From Alphaproteobacteria bacterium (lineage in GTDB: Bacteria; Pseudomonadota; Alphaproteobacteria; Micropepsales; Micropepsaceae), in NCBI GenBank assembly GCA_028871345.1, contig JAGWNK010000011.1, forward strand, positions 30,242 to 94,241: a stretch of DNA of 64,000 nucleotides, in the 5' to 3' direction. This document shows, one piece after another, positions 8,671-17,340 of the stretch. A program made the position numbers and the translations under genes. The notes beneath the pieces were generated by a model that was given only the letters and a program-made list of their open reading frames with translations, was not told the DNA's origin and ran no database searches. The stretch's first letter is position 1. Every line of letters starts with the position of its first letter.

Positions 8671-10620
8671 TCAATTGGGCGGGTTGTTCGCCTCCAGGAA
8701 CTTGAGCGTGGCCTCGAGCATCTGCAGGCGGGTTTCGCTCTTGGAAAGCCAGTGATCTTCCCCGCTCAGCTTGACGAATTCGTAGGGCTTCCTTGCGTCC
8801 TTCAGCGCGTCGGCCATGTCGTCGCTCTGGTCGAACGGCACCACGGTGTCGTCGCGCCCGTGAATGAGCAGGATCGGGATCGACACTTTGTCGACGTGCT
8901 TGATTGGCGATATGGCGTCGAGCTTGGAGTCGCCTGAATCGCTGACGCCCAGGAACCGGTCCCAGAAGCGCTGGTTGCGATCCTCGGTGTTGCGCGGCCA
9001 CTGCCAGTAGCGCAGCAGCCCCCGGATGTCGGAAATCCCTGCGATGGACACGACGCAACGGTAGACGCCCGTATCCAGCGTGGCGCCGGCCAGCGCCGCA
9101 TAGCCGCCGTAGCTGGCGCCCACGATGCAGACCCGCTTGGGATCGGCCAACCCCTTCGCGGCCAGCGCGCGCACGCCGTCCGACAGATCGGTCTGCATCT
9201 TCTTGCCGAATTCCCCGAAGCCGGCATAGAGCAGGTCCGTGCCGAAGCCGTCGGAGCCGCGAAACTGGGGCTGCAGCACGGCATAGCCGCGCGATGCCAG
9301 GGCCTGGGAGAACCAGTCGAATCCCGGATTGTCGCGCGCGTGCGGGCCGCCATGCGGCAGCACGATCAAGGGCAGGTTCTTCGCTTCGCGGTTCAGCGGC
9401 AGGGTGAGATAGGCGCCGATCTGGCGTCCGTCGGCGGCCTTGTATTCGATCCACTGCTCCGGGCAGACGTCGACGATGCCGTCATAGGCGCTACCGAGCC
9501 GGCCGATTTTGTGCTGCGCCGTGTCCACCACGTAATAGGTGTCGCCATAGGTCTCACCGAAGACGTGCACCACCACCTTGGACATGTCGTCCGACCACGA
9601 AACGAGGTCGATGTCGGTGGCGTTCGGGAAATCCGCCTTGGCGGCGCGCCACACGCCGTCGGCGCGGGGATCGAAGAACACGTAATCGTCCTTGTCGGTG
9701 ACGCGCATGCCGCCGATCGCATGGCCCGACCTGGGGTCGGCCATCACGTTGCCGAACCCGACGCTGGCGCGCTGCCACGGTGCGATGCCGCCGTCTTTGA
9801 GCGAGACCTGTTCGTATTTGGTGCTGCCGTCGGGCTGGAGAGCGCTGACGACGAGGGCCTTTTCGTCCTCGGTCAGCCCTTCGACGTTCGGCGTTTCGAT
9901 CGGGGCGGCGACGTCCATGACGTCGGTCGAGCCGCCGTCGCGGTAGATCGCCAGCTTCCAGTGCTGGCTGTTTTCGAAGTAGCTCGATTCCGCCACGATG
10001 TTGCCGGCCTGGTCGATGACCCAGTCCTCGGCATGGGTGTCGCGGTCGCTCGAAACCATGCGCGTGGTGTTGCTGGTAAGGTCGATGCGGAACAGGGCGA
10101 GATACCCCGCCTCTCCGGGAAAATAGATGCCGCGCACGAAGACGACGGTGTGGCCGTCGATGATGCGCGGCTCCGGGGGGCCGGCGACGACGTTCATCGC
10201 CTCCTGGTCGTGCTTTCCCCCGACGTCTTGCAGCAGGGCATGCTGGGCTTTGGTCTGCACGTCGTAGGACTGCGCGAGGGCCCATTCCTGGCGGTGGCCC
10301 GAGAGGCCGAATGGCCGCGCCGTCACCGAGGTGGTGATGAGAAGGGTGTGGTTGTCCGCCCAGCGCAGGTCGCGCAGCTTGGTGTCGCTGACATTGATCA
10401 TACCCAGCACCTGGTTGGTGGTGAGCGACTGGGCCACCACCACGCGCCTGGTCGTCGTGCCTCGGACATAGGCGATGGCATTGCCGTCCGGCGACACCCT
10501 GACATCGGTGAGCGAGGGAAGCCGTCCGTAGGCTTCCAGAGGTGCCGTCACAACGGCGACAGCCGCACCTGCGCACGTCACCAGCGCGGCCAAAGCCGCG
10601 ACGAGAATTTTCCTGAACAT
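8671..10620 (-). CDS. S9 family prolyl oligopeptidase-like peptidase
   Basis: A secreted protein of 649 residues: a signal peptide (hydrophobic segment ending AVAVV), an N-terminal beta-propeller region to about residue 380 with repeated VSPDG/WSDD-like strands, and a C-terminal alpha/beta hydrolase catalytic domain. The catalytic Ser is in GASYGGYAAL, the Asp in HGRDDTVVP and the His in GEDHWLS, matching the acylaminoacyl-peptidase/DPP-IV branch of S9. It probably degrades short peptides in the periplasm. The ATG at 10620 follows a GGGGCGGGGGG run on the minus strand; an in-frame start 36 bases upstream is less likely because it would precede the signal peptide. Confidence 0.88.
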   Translation of the reverse strand: MFRKILVAALAALVTCAGAAVAVVTAPLEAYGRLPSLTDVRVSPDGNAIAYVRGTTTRRVVVAQSLTTNQVLGMINVSDTKLRDLRWADNHTLLITTSVTARPFGLSGHRQEWALAQSYDVQTKAQHALLQDVGGKHDQEAMNVVAGPPEPRIIDGHTVVFVRGIYFPGEAGYLALFRIDLTSNTTRMVSSDRDTHAEDWVIDQAGNIVAESSYFENSQHWKLAIYRDGGSTDVMDVAAPIETPNVEGLTEDEKALVVSALQPDGSTKYEQVSLKDGGIAPWQRASVGFGNVMADPRSGHAIGGMRVTDKDDYVFFDPRADGVWRAAKADFPNATDIDLVSWSDDMSKVVVHVFGETYGDTYYVVDTAQHKIGRLGSAYDGIVDVCPEQWIEYKAADGRQIGAYLTLPLNREAKNLPLIVLPHGGPHARDNPGFDWFSQALASRGYAVLQPQFRGSDGFGTDLLYAGFGEFGKKMQTDLSDGVRALAAKGLADPKRVCIVGASYGGYAALAGATLDTGVYRCVVSIAGISDIRGLLRYWQWPRNTEDRNQRFWDRFLGVSDSGDSKLDAISPIKHVDKVSIPILLIHGRDDTVVPFDQSDDMADALKDARKPYEFVKLSGEDHWLSKSETRLQMLEATLKFLEANNPPN

Positions 10621-11019
10621 CCCCCCGCCCCTTTTCAGAAGCCGGCCCGTATTCAACCCTCAAGAGAACAGTACCACAACCGGAAAGCCCCGGAGAATGC
10701 GGTGCGATCCATGGGACAAAATGCGCGATTGCCTCGCCGCGACGAAGCGGAATGGGGGAGCCAGATTGCAGAGCAATTCTAATGATGTACCAGGACCATC
10801 TGTTCCAGACCTGAAATCCTGCTGGTCACGGATTGTCTGGAGCGGCTCAAATGAAGCGAGACACAGGTTGTTGCTGTTCCCAGCGCCGATGCTGTCGCCC
10901 CGCCCCCCGCCGCCATTATTGCGAAGCCTATATCGACTGTTCGCATACTCTGCCCATGGCGTCGAATTACTATTCTGGTGAAGCAGCGGAAAAATGCCGG
11001 CCAGGAAACGTTGACACAT
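10621..11019. other. intergenic region, nothing recognised
   Basis: A 399-base gap between the S9 peptidase start and the end of the lipoprotein gene, both on the minus strand. It must contain the promoter of the peptidase, but I see no clear -35/-10 pair. Short open frames cross it on both strands; none has a convincing start signal or a protein-like composition. Base composition is slightly lower in GC than the neighbours. Confidence 0.5.
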
Positions 11020-11988
11020 TCATTTTGCGAGCGAGATCAGCTTGGACGACACCCAACCCTTGTCGCCGATCTCGTCGGTGACTTCCCACCACACGCCGTC
11101 CTTTTGGCCAGTGGGATAGAGCATCATGCCTGCAGGCAGACCCCGCTCCACTTTGCTGTTGACGGAGGGGCCAGCGAAGAGATGGCCCTCGCGCGCCATG
11201 GTTACGGCCTGTTGCTTGTTCGCGGTCGACGCGTTGCTTGATACTCCACCGAGCTGCGTGACGAGCTTGGTATAGGCATCGAGATAGGCGAGCGTGACGA
11301 CTTGGCCGATTTCGGTGCTCTCATAACTGCCGGCGCCCATCGCGCCAAACCCGCCACCCGCGACAACGCCGCCGGCCGCGCCCCATCCGATATCCGTCTT
11401 GGTCGCATGGCCCTCATCCATCGCGACCTGCTCCGACGAGCGGACGTCGGTGACGGTGAGGGTTACATCGGCGGTGCGGTCCGTGAGCTTTATGCCGCTT
11501 ATGAGCGCGCCACCGACGCCGGGAACCAGCGCACCGGCCAGTGCAAAGAGCGAGCTGCCGCCGGCATTTGCGTTCTTGGAGACGATATCCGGCACTATCA
11601 CGTAATCAGCAGCCTTCATCTGGCCTTTGCCCATGTTGGAGCCGCCGCGAAGCTGGCCTGCACTGGCGAGGTCGCGCTCTTGCTCGACGGCGGAGAATCC
11701 CTTGCCGCGATCGAGAAGGGTGAAGCAACCGGAGCGCATCACGAAGATCTTGATGAGCGCTTCCGGGGATTCGAGACCGAGACCGGTCCACCACTTGTTT
11801 TCCGGTTCATATATCGCCGCAGTCCCGATCTTGTGCGCGCAAGTCGGTATTTGCGCCTCTTTCTTCTGCACCTGATCGTGAGCGCTACCGTTGCTGGCAT
11901 TATGGATTTCCTGCTGCACCTGCGCGCAGCCGGTCGATACGAGCACAACGGCTAACGCCGCCGTGCTCAAGAAGTGAGCCATCCGCAT
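11020..11988 (-). CDS. CsgG-like lipoprotein with C-terminal SH3-like domain
   Basis: A protein of 322 residues with a lipoprotein signal (hydrophobic run ending STGC). The middle part (about 60-230) has YVIVPDI, a Gly-rich central segment and TADVTLTVTDVRSSEQV, then an acidic/Gly stretch and YLDAYTKLV. This is the layout of the CsgG / curli-assembly-like family of outer-membrane lipoproteins. The last 60 residues (LFAGPSVNSKVERGLPAG followed by WWEVTDEIGDKGWV) form a bacterial SH3-like module, which in other proteins binds peptidoglycan. Start 11988 is supported by a GGGGGCA run upstream. It stands alone. No curli genes are near, so its role in the envelope is unknown. Confidence 0.7.
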   Translation of the reverse strand: MRMAHFLSTAALAVVLVSTGCAQVQQEIHNASNGSAHDQVQKKEAQIPTCAHKIGTAAIYEPENKWWTGLGLESPEALIKIFVMRSGCFTLLDRGKGFSAVEQERDLASAGQLRGGSNMGKGQMKAADYVIVPDIVSKNANAGGSSLFALAGALVPGVGGALISGIKLTDRTADVTLTVTDVRSSEQVAMDEGHATKTDIGWGAAGGVVAGGGFGAMGAGSYESTEIGQVVTLAYLDAYTKLVTQLGGVSSNASTANKQQAVTMAREGHLFAGPSVNSKVERGLPAGMMLYPTGQKDGVWWEVTDEIGDKGWVSSKLISLAK

Positions 11989-12393
11989 GAAGTGCCCCCA
12001 CAATTTGCCCCAGCCTGAAATGTGGGCAGAGCGCGAAGTGCGCTTGGGTAGTGCAACAAAATGACGTCGCTGCCGCAATGAGAATAGAAATGAAGTTCAA
12101 TGAATATTAGTGAATTGCCACAGTCCCGCCGTTACAAAATCTGTTGCTCTGCAGTGTCATTGCTCAACTCACTCGCATTCGCGAAATCGCGGCGAAGGAT
12201 CGCGCCCCCTTGATGGCGCCTGCGCGCCTTCCCATCTCCCTTCGGTCGCGTCTGCGAAAGGAGCCCTGAAAGGATCACCACCGATTTTCCCGCCCTGTCT
12301 CCCGCTCCGCCGACAGGGGGGAGGGGGGTGGGGTGTTGGTGCAGATTCGAGAAATCAATGATCAACCGGAAGGAGTCGCAGGCGTTGCACCGT
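11989..12393. other. intergenic region with a hairpin repeat
   Basis: About 400 bases between two minus-strand genes. The half next to the lipoprotein gene is comparatively AT-rich and probably holds its promoter. The other half contains a C-rich to G-rich inverted repeat (listed separately) that looks like the hairpins at 33752 and 61598. No coding sequence was supported. Confidence 0.5.
12293..12318. repeat. G/C-rich hairpin repeat
   Basis: CCCTGTC at 12293-12299 pairs perfectly with GACAGGG at 12312-12318, with a 12-base loop, followed by a run of G with the pattern GGGGGGAGGGGGGTGGGG. The hairpin lies just after the stop of the marR gene on the minus strand, so it may help end the homogentisate operon transcript. 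There is no T-run on that strand. The style (short C-rich arm, G-rich right arm) matches the repeats at 33752 and 61598. Confidence 0.45.
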
Positions 12394-12846
12394 CTATATC
12401 TTGTCGTCCATCAGCCGCACCTGGCGGGCGAGCTTGATGAGCAGGCGGTCGAGCGCCTTGCGTTCCTCGGCGGTGAGGACCGAGAGGAACTCGGCTTCGA
12501 GGCTGAGCGCCAGCGGCGCGATCTCCTCGTAGATGCGCCGCCCCGCGCGGGTGAGAGCCAGTCGCGACACGCGCCCGTCGACGTCGTCGTCGCTGCGCGC
12601 CACGCGCCCGGCCGCCACCAGCGAAGCCACGGCGCGGCTGACCTGCACCTTGTCCATCGCCGTGCGCGCGGCGACGTCAGTGGCGGAAAGCCCGGAGGAT
12701 TCGCCCAGCACCGCCGTCACCCGCCATTCGGGGATGGTGAGGCCGAAGCGTTCCGAATATTGCCGCGCGATGGCGTCGGAGAGCCGGTTGGTGAGGACCG
12801 AGAGGCGATAGGGGATGAAGCGGTCGAGGACCAGGCTACTCGGCAT
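12394..12846 (-). CDS. hmgR: MarR family regulator, probable homogentisate pathway repressor
   Basis: A 150-residue winged-helix regulator. The frame is open upstream, but MPSSLVLDRF is the normal MarR start. The DNA-binding region reads LTIPEWRVTAVL, LSATDVAARTAMDKVQVSRAV and then the wing DDDVDGRVSRLALT. Its start overlaps the stop of maiA by 11 bases, so it is the last gene of the hpd operon. Repression of the operon, relieved by homogentisate or a related acid, would be the expected role from context, through the palindrome at 16690-16705. The symbol is given by context, not by a direct match. Confidence 0.8.
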   Translation of the reverse strand: MPSSLVLDRFIPYRLSVLTNRLSDAIARQYSERFGLTIPEWRVTAVLGESSGLSATDVAARTAMDKVQVSRAVASLVAAGRVARSDDDVDGRVSRLALTRAGRRIYEEIAPLALSLEAEFLSVLTAEERKALDRLLIKLARQVRLMDDKI

Positions 12847-13474
12847 CGGGCTGGTTCTTCGGCAGGGCGTCGGCGAAGGCCGGCAGCGCCAAGGCCGTCT
12901 CCTCGATGCGCAGCAGCGTGGGGAAGGGCGCCAGGTCGAGCTGGGCGCGCCGCGCATTGGCGAGCTGGGGGATCAGGAAGATGTCGGCCAGCGTCGGCTT
13001 GTCCTTGTGGCAGAAGCGTCCGGTGTCGCTGCTCCCCGCCACGAGGTCTTCGAAGGCCTCAAGCCCCAGCGCGATCCAGTGGCGTTGCCAGTCCGCGACG
13101 GCTTCTTCGTTCTGGCCCATCCGGTCGCGCAGATAGCGCAGCACCCGCAGGTTGCCGAGCGGGTGGATGTCGCAGGCGACGATGTCGGCCAGCTGGCGCA
13201 CGCGGGCGCGTTCGGCGGCTCTCGCGGGAAGCAGCGGCGGCTCGGGCACGATCTCGTCGAGGTATTCCGCGATGGCGAGCGACTGGCCGAAGCTGCGTCC
13301 GTCGTGCTCGAGCGTCGGCACCAGGCCCTGCGGATTGATGCCGCGATAAGGCGCCGAGCCCTGCTCGTTCTTGCGGAGGTGGACGAAGACCTGCTCCGGC
13401 TTCAGGCCCTTCAGGTTGAGCGCGATGCGCACGCGAAAGGCGGCCGAGGATCGGAAGTAGGTGTAGAGCTTCAT
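12836..13474 (-). CDS. maiA: maleylacetoacetate isomerase (zeta-class GST)
   Basis: A 212-residue glutathione-dependent isomerase turning maleylacetoacetate into fumarylacetoacetate in tyrosine catabolism. The N-terminal thioredoxin fold has the zeta-class signature YFRSSAAFRVRIALNLKG, then NPQGLVPTLEHD with the cis-Pro and SLAIAEYLDE. The C-terminal half is all helical with DKPTLADIFLIPQLANARR. The length fits the family. It overlaps fah upstream by an ATGA junction and marR downstream by 11 bases. Confidence 0.93.
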   Translation of the reverse strand: MKLYTYFRSSAAFRVRIALNLKGLKPEQVFVHLRKNEQGSAPYRGINPQGLVPTLEHDGRSFGQSLAIAEYLDEIVPEPPLLPARAAERARVRQLADIVACDIHPLGNLRVLRYLRDRMGQNEEAVADWQRHWIALGLEAFEDLVAGSSDTGRFCHKDKPTLADIFLIPQLANARRAQLDLAPFPTLLRIEETALALPAFADALPKNQPDAE

Positions 13475-14463
13475 GGCGCTGATCCCCGATACGGCGCCAC
13501 GCGCTGGTCGATGGCGCCGAAGATGGAGCGGCCGTCGTGGTCGAACATCTCCAGGCGCACTCTATCACCGAAGCGCAGGAAGGGCGTGCGCGCCTCGCCG
13601 TGCTCGATCTGCTCCAGCATGCGCTGCTCGGCGATGCAGCAGGATCCCCCGCTCCTGTCGGCGTTGGAGACCGTGCCCGAGCCGATGACGGTGCCGGCGC
13701 CGAGGAAGCGGGTGCGCGCCGCGTGGGCGATCAGCTCGGCGAAGGAAAAGGTCATGTCGATGCCGGCGTTGGGTGCTCCGAAATGCTGGCCGTTGAGCGT
13801 CACCGTCAGGGGCAGGTGCACCTTGGTCTCCCGCCACGCCTCGCCCAGCTCGTCCGGCGTCACCGCCACCGGCGAGAACGAAGTCGCGGGCTTGGACTGG
13901 AAGAAGCCGAAGCCCTTGGCGAGCTCGGCGGGGATCAGGTTGCGCAGGCTGACGTCGTTGACCAGCATCAGGAGCTTGATGTGGCGGCCGGCCCGGCTGG
14001 GTGAGACCGCCATCGGCACGTCGTCGGTGATCGCCGCCAACTCGCCCTCGAAGTCGATGCCGAAGGCCTCGTCCTGGGCGAGGATCGCTTCGGTGGGTCC
14101 GGCGAAGGCGTCTGAGCCGCCCTGGTACATCAGCGGGTCGGTCCAGAACGAGGGCGGCATGGTGGCGCCGCGCGCCTTGCGCACCAGCTCCACATGGGTG
14201 ACATAGGCCGAGCCGTCCGCCCACTGATAGGCCCGCGGCAGGGGGGAGGCGCACTGCGCCGCCTCGAACGGCATCGTCTCCGCCGCCGCTTGTTCATTCA
14301 GGCGCCGGTAGACGGCGAGGAGCTGCGGCTCGGTCTCCTGCCAGCGGTCGAGCGCCGATTGCATCGTGGCCGCGATCCGGGGCACCGCCACGCAACGCGT
14401 CAGATTGCGCGACACCACCGCCAGCTGGCCGTCGCGGCCCGACTTCAGTGAGGCGAGCTTCAT
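13471..14463 (-). CDS. fah: fumarylacetoacetate hydrolase family protein
   Basis: A 330-residue hydrolase that splits fumarylacetoacetate into fumarate and acetoacetate, the last step of the pathway. The FAH fold is visible through FGIDFEGELAAITDDVP (metal-binding acidic residues), LIPAELAKGFGFFQSKPATSFSP and the late GSGTVSN segment. Length and N-terminus (MKLASLKSGRDGQL) fit the bacterial form. The hmgA stop is directly followed by this ATG with no gap, and the gene ends in a 4-base overlap with maiA. It is cytoplasmic and metal dependent. Confidence 0.9.
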   Translation of the reverse strand: MKLASLKSGRDGQLAVVSRNLTRCVAVPRIAATMQSALDRWQETEPQLLAVYRRLNEQAAAETMPFEAAQCASPLPRAYQWADGSAYVTHVELVRKARGATMPPSFWTDPLMYQGGSDAFAGPTEAILAQDEAFGIDFEGELAAITDDVPMAVSPSRAGRHIKLLMLVNDVSLRNLIPAELAKGFGFFQSKPATSFSPVAVTPDELGEAWRETKVHLPLTVTLNGQHFGAPNAGIDMTFSFAELIAHAARTRFLGAGTVIGSGTVSNADRSGGSCCIAEQRMLEQIEHGEARTPFLRFGDRVRLEMFDHDGRSIFGAIDQRVAPYRGSAP

Positions 14464-15591
14464 CTACTTGGCCTTCCAACTGTCGGCATAAGACCTGTCC
14501 TCGGTGTCCGCCGCCGCCTCCGACAGGTCGAGGGGATCGCGGGCGTCGATCATCACGGCGACCTCGTCCGTCATCGTCTTGGCGGCCTTGGCGCCCGCGG
14601 CGAATGCCTTGGGGTGGGGGCCGTGGGTGAAGCCGCAGGGATGGAACGTCACCATGCCCGGCCGGATGTTGTCGCGACTGAAGAACTCGCCGGCGTGATA
14701 GAAGATCACCTCGTCGTAATCGTCGTTGGAATGGAAGAACGGCACCTTCAGCGCGCCGGGGTCGCTCTCGATCGGCCGCGGCACGAACGTGCAGACGATG
14801 AAGCGGTCCGACAGAAAGGTCGCATGGACCGAGGGCGGAATGTGGTAGCGATGGCTCATCACCGGGCGGATGTCGCGCCAGTTGAGCTTGACGGCGCTGA
14901 GGTTTCCCTTCCAGCCCGCGGCATCCAGCGGATTGAAGGGATAGGTGATGGTCGTGATCGCGTCGCGCCGCTTCACCTCCACCCGCCAGGGCCGTTCGTC
15001 GGCTTGGGCGCGGAAGGCATTGTCCAGCCTCGGTGTGTCCAAGGCGGCCGGGTCGAAGATGGCGTGAGGACCCAGGATGCCCCGCTCAGGGAGCCGGTAG
15101 GAACCGTTCGTCGCCTCGATGAGAAGCAGGACGGTGGGTGACTTCGGTTCGAGGCGCCACATCGTGCCGCGCGGCAGCAGGATGTAGTCGCCTTCGCCAC
15201 AGGGCAGGTGGCCGAAGTCGCAGAACAGATCACCGCCGCCCTCGTGGACGAACAGGAGATCGTCGCCGTCCGCGTTGCGCGCCAGCGCCGCCATGGCGTG
15301 TTCGATGCGCCAAATCCTCAGCTTGACCGAGGCGTTGGTCAGCAGCGCGGCCGCATCGAAGGGACCGCCGGCCCGGGCGGCCTTCTTGGCGTTGAAGGCG
15401 CGCGGCCGCAGCGGCCCCTCGAACGAGGTCCATCCCGTCGGCGGGTGGCGATGGTAGATGTGGCTCGCCGGCCCGAAGAACCCGTCGCGGCCGATCTCGC
15501 GCTCATAGGTACCGGCGGGGAGATCGGCGTGTGCCTGACGCGACGTCTCTCCCTCGATGCGGGGGAATTCGATCCAATTCTTCGCGCTCAT
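14464..15591 (-). CDS. hmgA: homogentisate 1,2-dioxygenase
   Basis: A 375-residue ring-cleaving non-heme iron dioxygenase. The C-terminal cupin holds the iron ligands in FFHSNDDYDEVIFYHAGEFF and MVTFHPCGFTHGPHP. Earlier the protein carries DLFCDFGHLPCGEGDYILLPRGT, the first cupin. It is shorter than animal enzymes (about 445 residues), but I regard this as the short bacterial type and not as truncated, since both ends are intact. The start overlaps the hpd stop by four bases. It converts homogentisate to maleylacetoacetate. Confidence 0.9.
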   Translation of the reverse strand: MSAKNWIEFPRIEGETSRQAHADLPAGTYEREIGRDGFFGPASHIYHRHPPTGWTSFEGPLRPRAFNAKKAARAGGPFDAAALLTNASVKLRIWRIEHAMAALARNADGDDLLFVHEGGGDLFCDFGHLPCGEGDYILLPRGTMWRLEPKSPTVLLLIEATNGSYRLPERGILGPHAIFDPAALDTPRLDNAFRAQADERPWRVEVKRRDAITTITYPFNPLDAAGWKGNLSAVKLNWRDIRPVMSHRYHIPPSVHATFLSDRFIVCTFVPRPIESDPGALKVPFFHSNDDYDEVIFYHAGEFFSRDNIRPGMVTFHPCGFTHGPHPKAFAAGAKAAKTMTDEVAVMIDARDPLDLSEAAADTEDRSYADSWKAK

Positions 15592-16658
15592 GCCCGCAGC
15601 ACTCCGCGCTGGATCTGGTCGGCTTCGATGGATTCGAACAGGGCCCGGAAATTGCCCTCGCCGAACCCTTCATTGCCCTTGCGCTGGATGATTTCGAAGA
15701 AGATGGGGCCGATGGCGTTGCGGGTGAAGATCTGCAGCAGCAGCCCCTGTTCGTTGTCGCCGTCGATCAGGATGCGGTTCGCCTGCATGCGCGGCAGGTC
15801 TTCGCCGTGGCCTTTGATGCGATTGTCGATGCGCTGATAATAGGTGTCCGGCGTGTCCTGGAAGGGGACGCCGAACCCCCTGAGGCTCTCCACCGAGCGG
15901 TAGATGTCGCGGGTTCCCAGTGCGATGTGCTGGATGCCTTCTCCGCGGTAGCTGTGGAGGTATTCCTCGATCTGAGACTTGTCGTCCGAGGATTCGTTGA
16001 TGGGGATGCGGATCTTGCCGTCCGGGCTCGTCATGGCGCGCGACTTGAGGCCGGTCAGCTTGCCCTCGATGTCGAAGTAGCGCACTTCGCGGAAGTTGAA
16101 GAGCTTCTCGTAGAACCCCGCCCACTGATCCATGTGTCCGCGGTAGACGTTATGCGTGACGTGGTCGATCTCGGTAAGCCCGGCCCCGGCATGGACCATG
16201 CCCTTGTCGGGATCTGTCGCCACAAAATCGACGTCGTAGATCGAATGTTCCCCGTAGCGGTCCACCAGGTAGATCACGCTGCCGCCGATACCCTCGATCG
16301 CCGGAATGTTGAGCTGCATCGGCCCGATCTGATTGTGGAAGGGTTTGGCGCCGGCGGCGATCAGTTTGGCATAGGCGGCGGCGGCGTCCTTCACGCGAAA
16401 GGCCATGGCGCAGGCGCTCGGCCCGTGCGCTTTGGCAAATCTGGAACCGTGACTCTCCGGCTCCGCGTTGACGATGAAGTTGACGTCGCCCTGCCGGTAG
16501 AGCGTCACCGCCTTGGCGCGATGGCGAGCCACCGCCCGAAAGCCCATCTGTTCGAACAGGTGGTGAAGCTGGTCCACGTCGGGCGCGGTGTATTCGACGA
16601 ATTCAAAACCGTCCGTGCCGATCGGGTTGTTCCAGATGTCCTTGCGGAGTTCAGCCAT
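15588..16658 (-). CDS. hpd: 4-hydroxyphenylpyruvate dioxygenase
   Basis: A 356-residue iron enzyme of the vicinal-oxygen-chelate fold that converts 4-hydroxyphenylpyruvate to homogentisate. The three ligands are visible: His in EIDHVTHNV, His in GIQHIALGT and Glu in FFEIIQRKG. The C-terminus GFGEGNFRALFESIE is typical of bacterial HPPDs. It is first in the operon; the leader of about 85 bases up to lutC carries the palindrome at 16690. The ATG is preceded by a weak SD. All four enzymes of the pathway follow without real gaps. Confidence 0.94.
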   Translation of the reverse strand: MAELRKDIWNNPIGTDGFEFVEYTAPDVDQLHHLFEQMGFRAVARHRAKAVTLYRQGDVNFIVNAEPESHGSRFAKAHGPSACAMAFRVKDAAAAYAKLIAAGAKPFHNQIGPMQLNIPAIEGIGGSVIYLVDRYGEHSIYDVDFVATDPDKGMVHAGAGLTEIDHVTHNVYRGHMDQWAGFYEKLFNFREVRYFDIEGKLTGLKSRAMTSPDGKIRIPINESSDDKSQIEEYLHSYRGEGIQHIALGTRDIYRSVESLRGFGVPFQDTPDTYYQRIDNRIKGHGEDLPRMQANRILIDGDNEQGLLLQIFTRNAIGPIFFEIIQRKGNEGFGEGNFRALFESIEADQIQRGVLRA

Positions 16659-16689
16659 GGCAGGCCTCAGCGTTTAGACTCCGCCAAAC

Positions 16690-16705
16690 AGTTTCATATG
16701 CAACT
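16690..16705 (-). promoter_or_regulatory. candidate MarR-type operator of the hpd operon
   Basis: On the minus strand the site reads AGTTGCATATGAAACT, a 16-base palindrome centred on CATATG with one mismatched pair. It lies 32-47 bases before the hpd ATG. A TTGACC hexamer on the minus strand (16716-16711) sits directly upstream, so a bound repressor would cover the spacer of the promoter. The symmetry and size are those of MarR sites; the likely protein is the MarR regulator encoded at the operon end. Confidence 0.6.
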
Positions 16706-16743
16706 ATATGGGTCAAGCGATGGAAGTTGCCGTTGCGGGGCCG

Positions 16744-17340
16744 TCAATCCCGCACGATCACGATGGATAAGGTCTTAGGTCCATGCGCGCCGAGTTCGAT
16801 CGTCTGTTCGATGTCCCCGGTGCGAGAGGGGCCGGTCACCAGATTGACGGTGGAAGGCAGGGGGTGCTCGCGGATCCGCGCCAGCACGTCCTCCAGCGTG
16901 GGAAGGATGTTCCCGGCCGCGATGACGGCGATCTCCAGGCCAGGCCGGAAATGCCAGGAGGGCGGCGCGGCGGGTCCCGACAGGAACACGAGGGTGCCGG
17001 TTTCCGCGATCGCGAATGGGGCGACCGACACGGCGGCGTCGTTTGGTCCCGGCGGTGTCGTCCCCATTTCGATGTTCCAGGATAGTTCCGCGAGTTCGCA
17101 CCCCGAAGGCAGATGTATGCGGGCAGGAAGGTTGCGCCCCCTGAGAACCCCACCGACAACCTGTGGAACTTCGTCCATGCGTCCGACAATGTGCACCTCG
17201 GCGGCTTCGGCGACGGCGCGCTCCGAGAACTGAGCTATCTGGTCGGACCACGGCGCTGGCCGACGATATCGGCCCGGTCGTAGCGTGGCCTGAGCGGGAC
17301 GCGACCGGATCGTCGAGAGAATGTCCTCACGCGCGCCCAT
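16744..17340 (-). CDS. lutC: LUD-domain protein LutC
   Basis: A 198-residue protein with the LUD fold, third component of the LutABC L-lactate oxidation system. Visible pieces are IEMGTTPPGPNDAAVSVAPFAIAETGT (strand/loop typical of LutC) and the C-terminal NLVTGPSRTGDIEQTIELGAHGP, the family's most conserved segment. It starts within the lutB end (14-base overlap) and ends 85 bases before hpd. It is the last gene of a seven-gene operon. Confidence 0.9.
   Translation of the reverse strand: MGAREDILSTIRSRPAQATLRPGRYRRPAPWSDQIAQFSERAVAEAAEVHIVGRMDEVPQVVGGVLRGRNLPARIHLPSGCELAELSWNIEMGTTPPGPNDAAVSVAPFAIAETGTLVFLSGPAAPPSWHFRPGLEIAVIAAGNILPTLEDVLARIREHPLPSTVNLVTGPSRTGDIEQTIELGAHGPKTLSIVIVRD

Noticed and set aside
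9340..10782. Open frame of 480 codons antisense to the S9 peptidase.
   Set aside because: It is a shadow: no ribosome binding site, composition typical of antisense of GC-rich genes, while the minus strand has the intact catalytic triad.
10621..11019. Small open frames in the gap as possible genes.
   Set aside because: No start signals or protein-like pattern.
14464..15591. HmgA as a truncated gene because it is short.
   Set aside because: Both cupin halves and the iron ligands are present; I regard it as a short bacterial form.
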